DNA from: Aquimarina agarivorans
Lineage (GTDB): Bacteria > Bacteroidota > Bacteroidia > Flavobacteriales > Flavobacteriaceae
Direction: 5' to 3'
DNA length: 64,000 nucleotides
NCBI RefSeq assembly: GCF_000218485.1
Contig: NZ_AFPB01000181.1
Coordinates: 29,844 to 93,843, forward strand
The position numbers were made by a program, and so were the translations under genes. The notes beneath the pieces are model-generated. The model ran no database searches. It was not told the DNA's origin and saw nothing but the letters and a program-made list of their open reading frames with translations. Of this stretch, positions 11,466 to 20,628 are shown one piece after another (the first letter of the stretch is position 1; each line of letters opens with the position of its first letter).

Positions 11466-12333
11466 AAATGGGTGTTATAAATGTTTTTTTAAACAACATT
11501 CACGATTTTCGCCAGAGGTTGGATAATTATTTTGCAAAAGTAATGGTTTTTTTAGAGCTACCAAAACGATTTATGCAAGTTCTTTGTATATAAACTTCTG
11601 CAACGAATTTAATAGGCTGACTAACATTAATTTTTTATTTGAATGATGCTTTTACACTTAACTTAAAATAAAAAATGTGTTTTAGGCTTGTATTTAAGTT
11701 TTTTCCTTGTTCAGAGAAAAAATTTCTAATTTTTTTAGTGTGCGGACTATCTTAAAATAACTATTAAAGTCTGGAGAGGGTTTAGAAGATGGAAGCTTGA
11801 TATGCTTAAATTATAATTGCAAATAGCAGCATTTCAATAAGCTAGTCTAATTAAGATCAGAATAAAAAGAATCGGTAAGTATTATATTTTTTATGAAATC
11901 ATCTGCATAACTTTAATAAGTTCATTCAATTTGGGAGTACGTAAATGTTACACCGAGGCAAGGATTGTGAAAATATAGTATAAATGCAATAGTACTGTCA
12001 GATAATTCGGATTGTTTTTTGATTTAGGGGTATGGCAAATTTTTTTATACAAACATAAAAAAGAGGAAGTTAGTTAAAAAAATTAACATTTATATTTTTA
12101 AAAAAAACTTTGTAGTGTAATACTAAAACGGCAAAATACCGTTTTACTAAATAGGACTTTTTTTTTATTATTTTATCGATAAAAACTAACTCTTTAACGA
12201 TATTTTTACTTTTTATTCGTAAATTTTAATTTTTGGCAAGCTTTATGGATTGAAATAGATGTTAAATATTTGTAAAATACACTAATTAAATTAACCTGAA
12301 TATAATACTAAAACTAAACACACAATTACAATT
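11466..12333. other. Gene-free gap, 868 bases, at the switch of gene orientation
   Basis: This is the longest stretch without a gene, lying between divergent rplS and the next plus-strand gene. It contains the rplS promoter (11535-11567) and a hairpin AAAACGG-caaaata-CCGTTTT (12125-12145). The rest is very AT-rich and shows no convincing ORF, tRNA or rRNA. A small RNA cannot be excluded from sequence alone. Confidence 0.4.
11535..11567 (-). promoter_or_regulatory. rplS promoter
   Basis: On the minus strand a TTTTGG element (11562-11567) precedes TACTTTTG (11535-11542) by about 20 bases. This matches the Bacteroidota primary sigma pattern (TTTG at -33, TAnnTTTG at -7). The predicted leader before rplS is about 60-65 bases. 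Confidence 0.7.
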
Positions 12334-12750
12334 ATGAGATTAACAAAAATTTTAAGTTCAGCCCTGCTAGTAGTAAGTTTGTTGTTCCTATGCTCATGGA
12401 GCGCTAAAGAAAGCACTGATGGATATAGTATTCAAAAGAAAAAAGAAAATGTGGTATACATTGGTAGTAAAACATTTGATATCAGTCGTCAATTGCAATT
12501 TCAACTACAGTATACAGCTAAAAGAAACAGAGAAGTTGTAGTAGCATTAAAACGTAAAGGAGTCTGGATTGCCAATGGGGTAGTTTCCGTTAAAAAAGGA
12601 TCTGGAATTATAAAAGTTCCTATAAGCTTAACATCGAGGCTTAAGCGAAGTAAAAAATACGAAATCGATTTTTACATTCGTCCAGAGGGAACAACATGGA
12701 AGGAAGCCGTAACAAGCATTAATAATATGCCTAACATCACTATTGAATAA
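12334..12750 (+). CDS. Small exported protein of unknown function
   Basis: The 138-residue product starts with a hydrophobic signal segment (MRLTKILSSALLVVSLLFLC). The FLCS sequence contains a cysteine, but the residue before it is Leu, so it is a poor lipobox. The mature part is basic and beta-strand rich (VVVALKRKGVWIANGVVSV, GIIKVPISL) and shows no family I recognise. It is monocistronic, ending in a 34-bp palindromic terminator. Exported location is likely; function unknown. Confidence 0.7.
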   Translation: MRLTKILSSALLVVSLLFLCSWSAKESTDGYSIQKKKENVVYIGSKTFDISRQLQFQLQYTAKRNREVVVALKRKGVWIANGVVSVKKGSGIIKVPISLTSRLKRSKKYEIDFYIRPEGTTWKEAVTSINNMPNITIE

Positions 12751-12815
12751 AACTACGATACTGTAAACAATACGTACGGTTATTTTAGTAACTGTTAACA
12801 TTAATAAATACGATG

Positions 12816-12858
12816 AAACTTTGTGTTGAGTATACTCAACACAAAGTTTTTCTTTTTT
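12816..12858 (+). terminator. Palindromic terminator between the small exported protein and ftsK
   Basis: AAACTTTGTGTTGAGTA (12816-12832) is followed directly by its perfect reverse complement (12833-12849), a 34-bp palindrome, then a T-rich run (TTCTTTTTT). It ends transcription from the upstream gene. The ftsK promoter box begins at 12858, so the two signals abut. Confidence 0.8.
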
Positions 12859-12865
12859 ATATTTG
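12858..12865 (+). promoter_or_regulatory. ftsK promoter -7 box
   Basis: TATATTTG matches TAnnTTTG exactly and lies 16 bases before the ftsK ATG, giving a very short leader. It directly follows the terminator of the preceding gene. A -33 element would fall inside the palindrome. Confidence 0.55.
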
Positions 12866-12881
12866 GCTATATTTTTTTTCA

Positions 12882-15362
12882 ATGGCTTTAAAAAAATCTT
12901 CAACTAAAACAACTTCCAAAAAGGCAAAAAAGCCTACTACAAAAAAAGTAGTTGTAAAAAAACAATTAACAGATAAGCAACGTCTTTTACTTGGCAGTGG
13001 TTTTTTATTGTTAGGAATAGGTGTCTTTATCTCGTTGGTTTCTTATTTTTTTTCATGGAAAGCGGATCAAAGTGTATTAGATAGTTTGGATAGAAATACG
13101 GTGGCTAAAAATTTATTACAAAAATTTGGCGCTTTTGTTGGGGATCTTTTGGTGTTTAAGGGTTTTGGGATCATGGCCTTTGTTTTTTCGGCATTACTTA
13201 TATTAACTGGAGTATCATATTTTTTCGGAATTGGGAAAAAACAACTCAAAGAACGTTGGTTTTGGGGGTTGTATCTGATGCTATTAGGAAGCATTATTTT
13301 TGGTTTTTTTGACAACTATTACGGATTATTGTCTGGTACCGTAGGTTTTGAAGTTAATGATTTTTTACAGGATTATGTTGGCAAAGTTGGCGCTATTTTA
13401 TTAGTAGTATTTTTTGGATTGTTGTATTTTATTTTTAGATTAAATTTTAGTCCAAAAGCGGTTAGTACCTTATTTTATAAAGCAAAGGATAATATAAAAG
13501 AAGATCTAAAAACAAGTGCTGCTGAGGGTGTATCCTTTAGCGAAGAAACCTCACTCGATAAAAAACGAAATGATGTTGTAAAAACTGAAGATTCAAATTT
13601 TGAGATAGCTCAAGTTACGAATACTACAGAAGAGGTTAAAGAAACAGAAATGTCGGAATTGAAAGTTTCTGTTACTGAGCCAGAAACTAGTTTGGATGAT
13701 TTTGTAGAAAGAAAATCAAATTCTGGAGTAGGTAAAGATTCATTTTCCGTAGAAATACCAAAAGAAGAACCTTTGGGAATTGAAGTAGAACAGGTAGTTC
13801 AGGAGGAAGAAGAAACTGAAAATTTAAGCAAAAAACTGGTTGAAGATTTTGGAGAATTTGATCCAAAGCTAGAATTGGGGAATTACAAGTTTCCAACCAT
13901 AGAGTTGTTGAAAGATTATACATCGGGGCAAAACAACATCACTATAGATCAAGGTGAATTAGAAGAAAATAAGAACAAAATTGTTGAAACGCTTAAAAAT
14001 TATAAAATAGAGATAGCTCACATAAAAGCTACTATTGGTCCTACAGTTACGCTTTATGAAATTGTCCCAGAGGCAGGTGTGCGTATTTCTAAAATTAAAA
14101 ATTTAGAAGATGATATTGCGTTGTCCTTAGCCGCTTTAGGGATTCGAATTATTGCTCCAATTCCTGGTAAAGGAACCATTGGTATTGAGGTGCCCAATAA
14201 AAAATCAACCATAGTATCCATGCGCTCTGCTATTGCATCAGCAAAATTTCAAAATGCTGAAATGGAGTTGCCCATTTCATTTGGAAAAACAATTTCAAAT
14301 GAAACCTTTGTAGTTGACTTGGCAAAAATGCCACATTTACTTATGGCAGGTGCTACGGGTCAGGGTAAGTCAGTTGGGTTGAATGCTATTTTAACATCAT
14401 TATTATACAAAAAACACCCCGCAGAAGTAAAATTTGTTTTGGTTGATCCAAAAAAGGTAGAGCTTACGCTGTTCAATAAAATTGAGCGCCATTTTTTAGC
14501 AAAACTCCCAGACTCTGATGAAGCTATTATTACCGATAATACTAAAGTAATTAATACATTAAATTCACTTTGTATTGAAATGGACGCGCGTTATGAATTG
14601 CTTAAAAATGCATTTGTACGTAATATTAAAGAGTATAACACAAAATTTAAATCCAGAAAGTTAAATCCAGAAAGTGGACATCGATTTTTACCTTATATTG
14701 TGTTAGTAATTGATGAATTTGCAGATTTAATTATGACAGCAGGTAAAGAGGTGGAAATTCCAATAGCGCGTTTAGCGCAATTGGCGCGTGCCATAGGTAT
14801 TCATTTAATAATTGCTACGCAACGTCCTTCTGTAAATGTAATTACAGGTATGATAAAAGCAAACTTTCCTGCGCGTTTGGCGTTTAGGGTGATGTCTAAA
14901 ATTGATTCACGTACCATTTTAGATACTGGAGGAGCAGATCAACTCATTGGACGTGGTGATATGTTGTATAATAACGGGAACAATGTTATTCGAGTGCAAT
15001 GTGCTTTTGTAGATACACCCGAAGTGGAACGTATTACAAATTACATTGGTGCCCAAAAAGCATATCCCGACGCACATTTATTGCCTGAGTACGTTGGTGA
15101 AGAAAGTGGCACAAATCTTGATATTGATGCTAAAGATCGCGATGCTCTTTTTAGGGATGCCGCCGAAGTTATTGTCACAGCGCAACAAGGTTCAACGTCT
15201 TTACTTCAGCGTAAGCTAAAGTTAGGTTACAACAGGGCTGGACGTATTATTGATCAATTGGAGGCAGCTGGAATTGTAGGTCCGTTTGAAGGGAGTAAAG
15301 CTAGACAAGTATTAATAACAGACTTGGTTGCTTTGGAGCAATTTCTTTCGGAAGGGAACTAA
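12882..15362 (+). CDS. ftsK: DNA translocase FtsK
   Basis: FtsK pumps DNA at the closing septum to resolve and segregate chromosome ends, together with XerCD. I start at the ATG at 12882 (MALKKSSTKTT), giving 826 residues; an upstream in-frame ATG at 12813 lies within the terminator palindrome and is unlikely. The N-terminus is lysine-rich, followed by four membrane spans within about residues 30-190. An acidic linker (about 200-330) leads to the motor: Walker A GATGQGKSVG near residue 489, Walker B VLVIDEFAD near 607, RLAQLARAIGIHLIIATQRP near 630-650. The C-terminal gamma domain (about 765-820, SLLQRKLKLGYNRAGRIIDQLE) binds the orienting KOPS DNA motif. Confidence 0.95.
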   Translation: MALKKSSTKTTSKKAKKPTTKKVVVKKQLTDKQRLLLGSGFLLLGIGVFISLVSYFFSWKADQSVLDSLDRNTVAKNLLQKFGAFVGDLLVFKGFGIMAFVFSALLILTGVSYFFGIGKKQLKERWFWGLYLMLLGSIIFGFFDNYYGLLSGTVGFEVNDFLQDYVGKVGAILLVVFFGLLYFIFRLNFSPKAVSTLFYKAKDNIKEDLKTSAAEGVSFSEETSLDKKRNDVVKTEDSNFEIAQVTNTTEEVKETEMSELKVSVTEPETSLDDFVERKSNSGVGKDSFSVEIPKEEPLGIEVEQVVQEEEETENLSKKLVEDFGEFDPKLELGNYKFPTIELLKDYTSGQNNITIDQGELEENKNKIVETLKNYKIEIAHIKATIGPTVTLYEIVPEAGVRISKIKNLEDDIALSLAALGIRIIAPIPGKGTIGIEVPNKKSTIVSMRSAIASAKFQNAEMELPISFGKTISNETFVVDLAKMPHLLMAGATGQGKSVGLNAILTSLLYKKHPAEVKFVLVDPKKVELTLFNKIERHFLAKLPDSDEAIITDNTKVINTLNSLCIEMDARYELLKNAFVRNIKEYNTKFKSRKLNPESGHRFLPYIVLVIDEFADLIMTAGKEVEIPIARLAQLARAIGIHLIIATQRPSVNVITGMIKANFPARLAFRVMSKIDSRTILDTGGADQLIGRGDMLYNNGNNVIRVQCAFVDTPEVERITNYIGAQKAYPDAHLLPEYVGEESGTNLDIDAKDRDALFRDAAEVIVTAQQGSTSLLQRKLKLGYNRAGRIIDQLEAAGIVGPFEGSKARQVLITDLVALEQFLSEGN

Positions 15363-15386
15363 TTAGAATAATCGCACTACAATTAA

Positions 15387-15418
15387 TTGGTAAATTCAGA
15401 CAGGACACAGTATTTTTG
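15387..15418 (+). promoter_or_regulatory. Promoter of the lolA-like gene
   Basis: TTG at 15387-15389 and TATTTTTG at 15411-15418, 21 bases apart, fit the Bacteroidota promoter consensus. The lolA-like ATG is 19 bases downstream of the -7 box. Confidence 0.65.
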
Positions 15419-15436
15419 TCTAAAAAAAAACACAAT

Positions 15437-16066
15437 ATGAAAAGATTTTTTTTATTAGGTACTTTATTTTTTTTCACTTTAGCTACACACGCACAGTCAG
15501 CAAAAACCTTGTTGGATGAAGTTTCTGAAAAAGTGAAATCATACTCCAATATTGTCATTGATTTTAAATACACAATCAGTAATAATTCTGCCAATTTAGA
15601 GCAAGAAACTAGGGGGGATGTTACTTTAGAAGGAGAGAAATATGTACTTAATTTAATGGGTACTAAACAGATTTATGACGGAAAAAAATTACACGTTATA
15701 GTGCCAGAAGATGAAGAAATATCGATTTCTACACCAACTGCAGAAGAGGGATTAACGCCATCAAAAATGCTTACTTTTTACAAAAAAGGATATACTGCAA
15801 CTATGGATATTGTGCAAAATGTAAATGGGCGTAAAATCCAGTATGTTAAATTAGTGCCAGAGCAAAAATCAGGAGATATTACATCCATTTTATTGGGTAT
15901 TGATAGTGAAACAAAACATATTTATAAGCAAATTTTAAAGCAAACTAATGGTACGGAAATTTATGTTACTGTAAACCAATTTAAAACAAATCAGCCCCTT
16001 TCTAACACATTGTTTGTATTTGATGAAACCAAATACAGCGATTATTATATTAATCGTTTAGATTAG
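15437..16066 (+). CDS. LolA-like outer-membrane lipoprotein carrier protein
   Basis: LolA-family proteins ferry lipoproteins across the periplasm to the outer membrane. The 209-residue product has a signal peptide (MKRFFLLGTLFFFTLATHAQ) followed by SAKTLLDEVSEKVKSYSNIVIDFKY, the usual LolA-type opening, and alternating beta strands (TRGDVTLEGEKYVLNL, KQIYDGKKLHVIVPED). The start is ATG at 15437; an upstream in-frame TTG at 15416 overlaps the promoter -7 box. It lies between ftsK and the lptF/G-like gene, a common order in this group. Whether it carries lipoproteins or another amphiphile is not determined. Confidence 0.85.
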   Translation: MKRFFLLGTLFFFTLATHAQSAKTLLDEVSEKVKSYSNIVIDFKYTISNNSANLEQETRGDVTLEGEKYVLNLMGTKQIYDGKKLHVIVPEDEEISISTPTAEEGLTPSKMLTFYKKGYTATMDIVQNVNGRKIQYVKLVPEQKSGDITSILLGIDSETKHIYKQILKQTNGTEIYVTVNQFKTNQPLSNTLFVFDETKYSDYYINRLD

Positions 16067-16072
16067 GATATT

Positions 16073-17524
16073 TTGAAAATTATAGATAGGTATATATTTA
16101 ACAGGTTTTTACAAACTTTTTTTGTAGTATTCTTAATTGTAATGTTTGTTATGATTTTGCAAATGATTTGGCTTTATATAGCCGAACTTGCAGGTAAAGA
16201 CTTGGAATTTTCTGTAATTGTTAAGTTCATCGTATATGCTTCGCCAACATTGATACCGCTAACATTGCCGTTATCTATTTTAATTGCTTCAATCATGGTA
16301 TTCGGAGAATTTTCCGAGCATTATGAGTTTGCAGCAATGAAATCCACGGGGATTTCATTACAACGCGCTATCCGCTATTTAATAGTCTTCATGATTTTTT
16401 TGAGCATAGGGACTTTCTTTTTTGCGAATAATGTCATTCCTGCTTCACAACGAAAATTTATTGGGCTTAGGCGCAATATTGTACGGTTAAAACCTGCCGT
16501 AGCTATTACTGAAAATCAGTTTAACGAAGTTGGTGATATAAATATTAAGGTAGCTAGCAAATATGGGGATAATGATCAGTATTTGGATGATGTTATTATT
16601 CATAAACAAAAAGCCAATTTAAAGGGGAATTATACGGTTATAAAATCGAAATCAGGAGAATTGGTTAGTGGTAAAGACTCCGATGTATTGTCGTTAATTT
16701 TACGTGATGGATTTTATTATGATGAAGTAGTTCCAAAAAAAATTAAAAATCAAAAGAAGCATCCGTTTGTTAAAAGCGATTTTAAGGAATATGCCATTAA
16801 CTTGGACTTAAGTTCATTTAACGATGTTGATATGTCTAAGAATGACTATATAAAAAATCGTAAAATGCTAAATGTAAATTTACTGCGAAAAGATATTGAT
16901 TCTTTCTCAGTAAAATTAAATAAGGATAGGGAGGATTTTGCCAAACGAACAGTACAGCGATTAAAAATTGGTACCATTGGCGGAGGAATAAATTTTCCAT
17001 GTTATACTTCGACATATCCCGAGTCTATTGAGCATATTTTACAGTACGAAAAGCAACTTATGGTACTAAATGAGGCAAATCGGTTAATAAAAAGTAATTT
17101 AAATAGGATAAGACAAGAGGGAACTGATGTGCAGCGCAATAAGGAAAATCTCAACAAGTTTGAAATTGCATTACACGAAAAGTATGCACTTGCGTTTGCT
17201 TGTATTGTATTGTTTTTCATAGGTGCTCCTCTTGGGGCAATAATTCGAAAAGGAGGGTTGGGGTTACCATTGCTGTATGCAGTCGGTATTTTTTTGGCGT
17301 ATCATTTTATTGGAATTTTTGCAAAGTCAAGTGCCGAAAATGGGGCGATAAGTCCATTTTTATCAAGTTGGTTATCTACATTAATTATTCTTCCTTTAGG
17401 GGTTTTACTAACTTATAAAGCAACGACTGAAAAGAATTTGATCACATTAAATTTCGGAAAATTTAAATGGGTTGAAATTTTAGATCGGTTTTTTATAACT
17501 ATTTTCAAGAAAAAGAAGGAGTAG
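16073..17524 (+). CDS. LptF/LptG family permease (YjgP/YjgQ)
   Basis: LptF/LptG form the membrane part of the ABC system that extracts LPS from the inner membrane and drives it to the cell surface. The 483-residue protein begins at a TTG (LKIIDRYIFNRFLQTFF, the family opening), six bases after the lolA-like stop. It has membrane spans near residues 13-35, 55-80 and 100-120, a large periplasmic region (about 125-370), then three C-terminal spans that include FIGAPLGAIIRKGGLGLP. Only one LptF/G homologue is in the window. A short TCGCTTAAGCGA palindrome follows the gene (17541-17552). Confidence 0.9.
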   Translation: MKIIDRYIFNRFLQTFFVVFLIVMFVMILQMIWLYIAELAGKDLEFSVIVKFIVYASPTLIPLTLPLSILIASIMVFGEFSEHYEFAAMKSTGISLQRAIRYLIVFMIFLSIGTFFFANNVIPASQRKFIGLRRNIVRLKPAVAITENQFNEVGDINIKVASKYGDNDQYLDDVIIHKQKANLKGNYTVIKSKSGELVSGKDSDVLSLILRDGFYYDEVVPKKIKNQKKHPFVKSDFKEYAINLDLSSFNDVDMSKNDYIKNRKMLNVNLLRKDIDSFSVKLNKDREDFAKRTVQRLKIGTIGGGINFPCYTSTYPESIEHILQYEKQLMVLNEANRLIKSNLNRIRQEGTDVQRNKENLNKFEIALHEKYALAFACIVLFFIGAPLGAIIRKGGLGLPLLYAVGIFLAYHFIGIFAKSSAENGAISPFLSSWLSTLIILPLGVLLTYKATTEKNLITLNFGKFKWVEILDRFFITIFKKKKE

Positions 17525-17601
17525 CACGATAAAGTATTTCTCGCTTAAGCGAAATAGAAATCAAAGTAATATATTTACATAGAATTTCAACACCCTAAAA
17601 T

Positions 17602-18747
17602 TTGAATTTAGCACAGCACGCCAATTTTAAGCTGGATACTATTGAGTCAGCTATTACTGATATACGAGCAGGTAAGATTATCATTGTTGTAGATGATGAA
17701 AATCGTGAAAATGAAGGGGACTTTGTAGCAGCTGCAGAAAAAGTAACACCTGAGATGATTAATTTTATGGCAACCCATGGTAAAGGTTTAATTTGCACAC
17801 CTTTAACTGAGCAGCGTTGCGATGATTTAAAATTAAGTATGATGGTAGGGGATAATACTGATCCTATGCAAACAGCATTTACGGTTTCAGTAGATTTAAA
17901 TGGAAAAGGAGTTACTACAGGAATTTCAGCGGCAGATAGGGCTAAAACTATTCAAGCTTTAGTAGATTCAAATACAAAGCCGCATGAGTTGTCCCGACCT
18001 GGTCATATTTTTCCATTAAGGGCAAAAGAAGGCGGAGTGCTCCGAAGAACTGGCCATACCGAAGCAGCTATTGATTTTGCCCGTTTAGCGGGTTTTCATC
18101 CTGCTGGTGTAATTGTTGAAATTATGAATAACGACGGTTCCATGGCTAGGGTTCCAGAATTGCTTGAAATTGCAATAAGATTTGACCTAAAAATAGTTTC
18201 TATTGAATCCTTGGTGTCCTACAGGATGCAACATGATTCTTTAATTATTAAAGAAGAGGACTTTAATATTAATACGCGTTTTGGGATTTATAGGTTACGG
18301 GCATACAAGCAAACTACAAATAATCAAATACATATTGCGCTTACTAAAGGTTCGTGGAATACGGGCGATGAAGTGCCAACCCGAATAAATTCTACCTTAT
18401 TTAATAATGATATTTTAGGAACGTTAACCAATAATGCTGACGAACGTTTGGAAAAGATGTTTTCTGTCATTGATGAAAAAGGCTTTGGAGCCATTGTTTT
18501 TATAAATCAAGAAACACAGTCTTTAAATGTATTAAATAGATTAAAAGCATTAAGAGAAACACAAAAAGATACCGAAATAGCCCGACCTCCAAAACTTACC
18601 ATGGATGCCAAAGATTTTGGAATTGGAGCTCAAATTTTACATGATTTAGATATATCAAAAGTGAGTTTAATTTCCAATAGTATTCAAAAAAAGCGAGTAG
18701 GGATGATGGGTTATGGTTTGGAAATTTGTAATTACATTAAATATTAA
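17602..18747 (+). CDS. ribB: 3,4-dihydroxy-2-butanone 4-phosphate synthase with degenerate GTP cyclohydrolase II domain (RibBX-like)
   Basis: The N-terminal half (to about residue 210) makes the four-carbon riboflavin precursor from ribulose 5-phosphate. Its active-site blocks are intact: DDENRENEGDF, THGKGLICTPL, GISAADRAKT, RPGHIFPL and RTGHTEAAID. The C-terminal half aligns with GTP cyclohydrolase II, but the three zinc cysteines are absent (family SEC and RCDCG versus NST and TNNAD here) and the catalytic QEGRxIG segment reads NQETQSLNVL. That half should therefore not hydrolyse GTP. Such fusions are known as RibBX. The start is TTG at 17602, chosen because no ATG is near. A separate active RibA should exist elsewhere in the genome. 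Confidence 0.88.
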   Translation: MNLAQHANFKLDTIESAITDIRAGKIIIVVDDENRENEGDFVAAAEKVTPEMINFMATHGKGLICTPLTEQRCDDLKLSMMVGDNTDPMQTAFTVSVDLNGKGVTTGISAADRAKTIQALVDSNTKPHELSRPGHIFPLRAKEGGVLRRTGHTEAAIDFARLAGFHPAGVIVEIMNNDGSMARVPELLEIAIRFDLKIVSIESLVSYRMQHDSLIIKEEDFNINTRFGIYRLRAYKQTTNNQIHIALTKGSWNTGDEVPTRINSTLFNNDILGTLTNNADERLEKMFSVIDEKGFGAIVFINQETQSLNVLNRLKALRETQKDTEIARPPKLTMDAKDFGIGAQILHDLDISKVSLISNSIQKKRVGMMGYGLEICNYIKY

Positions 18748-18817
18748 CGTTGTTTGTCTTTTGAAAAGTTAAAATATTCAAAATAATATCACGTTACTAG
18801 TATTCATCGTATAATAA

Positions 18818-19846
18818 ATGAAAAAAAGCTTAGTAGTATTCTTCTTTATCACATTATGCTTTTCTGCGCAAGCACAAATAGGTGGTAGGGCTACTTATCA
18901 ATTTTTGAATTTAGAATCCTCAGCAAGGCAAGTTGCGCTTGGCGGAAAAATTGTTACGGATTTTAAAAAAGATCCAACTTCAGGTTTATTCAATCCGGCC
19001 ACTATTAATAGAACGATGAATAAAAATTATGCTATTAATTATGTAAATTATTTAGCAGATATAAATTACGGTTCCGCAGCTGCGGCATTTAGGTTAGGAA
19101 GGACTGAAAAAATGGTTCATTTTGGGGTGATATATGCAAATTACGGAAAATTTGATGGCTTTGATTTGTTAGGAAATGAAACTGGGGAGTTTTCTGCAGC
19201 GGAAACTGCTGTTTCTTTTGGGTATGCGCAACAAATTCCAAAAACAGATTTTTATTTGGGATCTAACTTAAAATTTATCAGTTCAAGACTGGAACAGTAT
19301 ACCTCTTTAGGCATTGCTGCTGATTTTGGTATTTTATACTATAAGGAAGATACGGATTTGAATATAGGGTTGGTTATTCGTAATGTAGGCACACAAATAA
19401 CAACGTTTGCCGATACCAGAGAAAAATTGCCGTTAGAAATAAATGCGGGTATTTCTCAAATACCTAAGCATGTTCCAGTACGTTGGTTTGTAACATTGCA
19501 AAATCTTCAATTTTGGAATTTGGCATTTTCAAATACAAATAGGAACACTGATAATTTACTACGAGGAGAATCTGAAGTAGATGACCCAAGTTTTCTGAAT
19601 AATGTGTTAAGGCATGTAAATTTGGGGGCTGAACTATTTCCAAGGGGAGGTTTCAATTTGCGAATTGGCTATAATTTTCGTAGGTCTGAAGAATTAAGCA
19701 TACAAGATCAAAGGTCTTTTGCTGGTATTTCGGCCGGATTTTCTATAAAAATGCGTAAGCTTACGTTCAGTTATGGATATGCCCGCTATAATTTGGCGGG
19801 ATCATCAAGTGTATTTGGTTTAAATTTGAATTTGGGTGAGTACTAA
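18818..19846 (+). CDS. porQ: Type IX secretion system protein PorQ
   Basis: PorQ is an outer-membrane beta-barrel protein of the type IX secretion system, associated with the sortase complex (PorU, PorV, PorQ, PorZ) that processes and anchors substrates. The 342-residue product has a signal peptide ending at AQAQ, then IGGRATYQFLNLESSARQVALGGK, typical of PorQ/PorV proteins. Repeated amphipathic strands follow and the C-terminus is aromatic-rich (FGLNLNLGEY). It overlaps cmk by 11 bases, a porQ-cmk pairing usual in flavobacteria. Confidence 0.9.
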   Translation: MKKSLVVFFFITLCFSAQAQIGGRATYQFLNLESSARQVALGGKIVTDFKKDPTSGLFNPATINRTMNKNYAINYVNYLADINYGSAAAAFRLGRTEKMVHFGVIYANYGKFDGFDLLGNETGEFSAAETAVSFGYAQQIPKTDFYLGSNLKFISSRLEQYTSLGIAADFGILYYKEDTDLNIGLVIRNVGTQITTFADTREKLPLEINAGISQIPKHVPVRWFVTLQNLQFWNLAFSNTNRNTDNLLRGESEVDDPSFLNNVLRHVNLGAELFPRGGFNLRIGYNFRRSEELSIQDQRSFAGISAGFSIKMRKLTFSYGYARYNLAGSSSVFGLNLNLGEY

Positions 19847-20525
19847 AATTATTATTGCAATCGATGGACACTCTTCCACTGGAAAAAGTACTGTGGCTAA
19901 GCAGTTGGCCAAACATTTAGGGTACACTTATGTTGATACGGGTGCAATGTACCGATCTGTAACTTGGTACGCTATACAGCACGAGATAATATCTGCAAAT
20001 GAATTAGATGTAGAATTACTTATAAAATCACTACCCAAAATCACACTTCGATTTAAATTAAATACTGAAACGGGTTATGCAGATGCGCATATAAATGGTG
20101 AAAATGTGGAAAAAGAAATCCGCTCGTTAAAAGTTTCAGGTTGGGTAAGTAAAGTGGCTGCTATTTCAGAAGTCAGAAAAAAATTAGTTGAGCAACAACA
20201 ACAGATGGGTAAGGAAAAAGCCTTGGTCATGGATGGGAGAGATATAGGGACAGTGGTATTTCCTGATGCCGAGCTTAAAATATTTATGACTGCGTCTCCT
20301 GAGGAGAGAGCCAATCGTCGTTTTCTTGAAATGATAGCCAATGGGGAGCAGGTAAGTTATGATGAAGTTTTGCAAAATGTGAAAGAAAGGGATTATATTG
20401 ATACCACCCGACAGGATTCTCCATTAATAAAGGCTGAAGATGCTATAGTAATCGATAATTCCACAATGTCTAAAGAAACACAATTCAAAAAATTAGTAGC
20501 TTTAGCCGAAAATTTAATTAACTAA
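19836..20525 (+). CDS. cmk: (d)CMP kinase
   Basis: Cytidylate kinase phosphorylates CMP and dCMP for nucleotide synthesis. The 229-residue sequence has the P-loop AIDGHSSTGKSTVAKQLA near residues 8-25, YVDTGAMYRSVTWYA near 32-46, and the LID-side motif DGRDIGTVVFPDA near 132-144. The start is a GTG at 19836 inside the end of porQ, indicating translational coupling. Length is usual for bacterial Cmk. Confidence 0.95.
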   Translation: MSTKIIIAIDGHSSTGKSTVAKQLAKHLGYTYVDTGAMYRSVTWYAIQHEIISANELDVELLIKSLPKITLRFKLNTETGYADAHINGENVEKEIRSLKVSGWVSKVAAISEVRKKLVEQQQQMGKEKALVMDGRDIGTVVFPDAELKIFMTASPEERANRRFLEMIANGEQVSYDEVLQNVKERDYIDTTRQDSPLIKAEDAIVIDNSTMSKETQFKKLVALAENLIN

Positions 20526-20628
20526 TTTTTAATAAAAATTATATTTTTCTCTTATTGTTTTAATAAAATATAATAATTTATTATATTTTATGCCGTTATA
20601 TTTATTAATCACCCCAAATTAAAAGTAT

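Noticed and set aside
11466..12333. tRNA or other structured RNA gene in the gene-free gap
   Set aside because: No T-loop-like GTTCGANTC block, acceptor stem or known RNA signature was found by eye.
12816..12849. Insertion-sequence end or attachment site
   Set aside because: The palindrome is followed by a T run after a stop codon, has no second copy in the window and no target duplication.
12813..12881. Upstream ATG extending ftsK by 23 residues
   Set aside because: It lies in the terminator palindrome and upstream of the -7 box at 12858, so it would not be on the ftsK transcript.
15416..15436. TTG start extending the lolA-like protein by seven residues
   Set aside because: The TTG is part of the promoter -7 box TATTTTTG; the ATG at 15437 starts a normal signal peptide.
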